Both the position numbers and the translations under genes were made by a program. Shown one piece after another: positions 63,029 to 64,000 of a DNA stretch of 64,000 nt (position 1 is the stretch's first letter; every line of letters starts with the position of its first letter). The notes beneath the pieces are model-generated. The model searched no databases and had not been told where the DNA came from. It was given only the letters and a program-made list of their open reading frames with translations. Origin of the DNA: Helicobacter_D sp964464895 (lineage in GTDB: Bacteria; Campylobacterota; Campylobacteria; Campylobacterales; Helicobacteraceae); assembly GCA_964464895.1 (NCBI GenBank), contig CAYXGY010000008.1, positions 15,416-79,415 on the forward strand. Reading direction: 5' to 3'.

Positions 63029-63102
63029 CGTATGCTCCTTTAGGGCATAGATTTTGCCGCAGGGGTGTTAGACCTGTGGCAAACACCCTGCATTATTATA
63101 CT
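63005..63102 (+). ncRNA. predicted antisense RNA (IsoA-like antitoxin)
   Basis: A transcript from about 63005 would run opposite the start of the peptide ORF, its Shine-Dalgarno and whole leader, and end at a hairpin GCAGGGGTGTT/AACACCCTGC (63059-63091) followed by the T-rich ATTATTATACTT. A length near 95-100 nt suits an IsoA-type antitoxin. Prediction only, no expression data. Confidence 0.5.
63095..63100 (-). promoter_or_regulatory. -10 of the predicted peptide mRNA
   Basis: Perfect TATAAT on the minus strand, 67 bp before the peptide's ATG. The expected start (about 63088) begins directly with the GGGTGTT strand of a 5'-terminal stem-loop. Confidence 0.6.
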
Positions 63103-63291
63103 TCAAAATCCACAAAATAGATTTAATTTTAATTGTTTTTACAAATTATAAGATTTTAGATTGCGAGTGTGGGCGTTGCTTGACGCAATAGTAAAATTTA
63201 AGTGTATTCAAAGGGACTACTTTAATTATAAGCAGAATCTTGGCTGAAGCTAAATATTAAGTGATTTTAGAGAAATGCAATAATAGAGGAA

Positions 63292-63326
63292 AGAAAGAAA
63301 AATGATGAGGAGGGATTCCTCATCAT
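63292..63326 (-). terminator. terminator of the porin gene
   Basis: ATGATGAGGA and TCCTCATCAT form a perfect 10-bp stem with a 5-nt loop, just after the porin stop codon; on the minus strand TTTTTCTTTC follows. The stretch 63120-63290 between this and the peptide locus shows only a degenerate repeat-like GATTGCGAG...TTGACGCAATAG. Confidence 0.85.
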
Positions 63327-63331
63327 CTTGA

Positions 63332-64000
63332 CTAGAAGCTGTATTTAACTTCTACCCTTGTTCTTTCTCTTGTGTAATCCTCATCATCTTCATCAGCTGT
63401 TAGATAAGCGAAGAATCCAGAGATTGTCAAGTTTTTATTGTGTTTCCAGCTTACTCTTGGAGTGATTTCCATAAAGTCTGTGTCTTTGATTGTTGTACCA
63501 TTAGAATTATCAAATGAATTATTACCCCATACAAAATCTAGTCCGATTCTTAGTCTCTCATCAATCATTTTATAGCCCACTGCAGCATAGAATACTGTAA
63601 GAGACTGTTCTGTGTCAAAGCCACCAATACCTCTAGGCAATAATGCAGAAGTGCTTACACCTGTTGCATTGTTTTGCCACCAGATTGCTCCAGCCCAAGT
63701 ATCTGTGAAGAGGTTGCCATCATCGTTAAGTGTTACTGCTGTTCCATCTTGGAAGTTCATTGCATAACCGATTTTTGCATCTAGTGGTAAATCATATTCT
63801 TTGGTGAAGTCTGCACCTAAGTTGATTAAGAATAAGTCGTTTGCGCCAGTGATGTTAGTTTTGCCACCAACAGTTCCAAAGAGTGTATTAAATACATTGT
63901 TGTCTTCTGCATCATTATTGATACTTGCGATTGCATATTTAATTGTAGCATTGAAAGTTGCATCATTCCAAGAAAGGTCAAGCACACCCAAACCATCTAC
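63332..64000 (-). CDS. major outer membrane porin, MOMP type (5' end outside window)
   Basis: C-terminal ~222 residues of a beta-barrel porin. Alternating hydrophobic strands are visible (FLINLGADFTKEY, DAKIGYAMNF, AAVGYKMIDERLRIGLDFVW, ITPRVSWKHNKNLTISGFFAYL), and the protein ends RVEVKYSF, with the terminal Phe recognised by the BAM machinery. Acidic turns (ADEDDED) fit surface or periplasmic loops. The frame stays open to the window edge, so the start lies beyond 64000. It resembles Campylobacter-type MOMP as found in H. pullorum-like species; exact porin type is uncertain. Confidence 0.82.
   Translation of the reverse strand, partial: VDGLGVLDLSWNDATFNATIKYAIASINNDAEDNNVFNTLFGTVGGKTNITGANDLFLINLGADFTKEYDLPLDAKIGYAMNFQDGTAVTLNDDGNLFTDTWAGAIWWQNNATGVSTSALLPRGIGGFDTEQSLTVFYAAVGYKMIDERLRIGLDFVWGNNSFDNSNGTTIKDTDFMEITPRVSWKHNKNLTISGFFAYLTADEDDEDYTRERTRVEVKYSF

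Noticed and set aside
62847..63086. 79-codon minus-strand frame over the small-peptide locus
   Set aside because: It lacks coding character and a ribosome site. The 22-codon frame with AAAGGAG in the same interval explains the region better.
1..64000. CRISPR arrays, insertion sequences, prophage genes, rRNA, riboswitches
   Set aside because: I looked for regular short repeats with spacers, transposase or integrase motifs, rRNA signatures and known leader elements (for example near thiL) and found none I could support.

Overview
The window is a chromosomal segment of a low-GC member of the Campylobacterota, most like the genus Helicobacter (enterohepatic type). This rests on gene blocks that match remembered Helicobacter gene orders (dnaX-tsaE-lptB-rpoN; psd-nadA-nadC; efp-fba-PPIase; accA-fabF-acpP-fabG; copA-flgA-ubiX), a DUF1104 protein, an MOMP-type porin, NrfHA nitrite reductase and an aspA-dcuA pair. 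No database search was possible. Every family name comes from reading motifs and from memory of the families.

Layout. 1-8.3 kb: 3' part of polA, an unusual N6-DNA methylase-like protein on the minus strand, then dnaX-tsaE-lptB-rpoN. 8.3-18.7 kb: DUF1104 protein, thiL, the minus-strand run bpt-psd-nadA-nadC, two tandem MltC-like lytic transglycosylase lipoproteins (one fused in frame to a DJ-1/PfpI domain), efp, fba and a PpiC-type chaperone. 18.7-24.3 kb: anaerobic respiration block (nrfHA under a likely FNR-type site; aspA-dcuA). 24.4-26.9 kb: a MATE exporter broken by one in-frame TGA, hemD, a rhodanese. 27.0-29.3 kb: an AT-rich accessory island with a NADAR-domain antitoxin, a DarT-type ADP-ribosyltransferase carrying an unusual N-terminal membrane segment, and a divergent XRE regulator. 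29.3-42.4 kb: flavoprotein, fatty-acid genes, yaaA, rsmE, two pseudopilins, ubiX, flgA, copA, nrdB, amidase, pcm. 43.2-48.4 kb: Ppx/GppA, histidine kinase, response regulator, small periplasmic protein and a Na/Pi-PhoU-like transporter, together suggesting phosphate or envelope sensing. 48.6-58 kb: NDH-2-like oxidoreductase, dapD, LLM oxidoreductase, mutY, luxS, ligA, gatB. 58.2-64 kb: tRNA cluster Gly-Leu-Cys-Ser, DUF3298-like protein, thioredoxin-like lipoprotein, ftsY, radA, a type I toxin-antitoxin-like locus, and the 3' part of a porin gene.

The two most exciting items are defence or toxin-antitoxin like. (1) At 62.92-63.10 kb an unannotated 22-residue hydrophobic peptide has a perfect Shine-Dalgarno. 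Its mRNA would start with a stem-loop, its 5' coding region is perfectly complementary over 12 nt to its own 3' UTR, and a TATAAT inside the ORF points the opposite way. This is the architecture of the Helicobacter AapA/IsoA type I systems. (2) At 27.1-29.2 kb lies a DarT1-NADAR pair in which the toxin has an extra ~130-residue N-terminus with a membrane segment and a charged helical linker; the gene is divergent from an XRE regulator across a 14-bp palindrome.

Most of the rest is core metabolism. Degenerate 34-37 nt repeats of the GGATTGCCAC...CTTGCAATGAC type lie in several intergenic gaps. I saw no CRISPR array, insertion sequence, prophage or rRNA.
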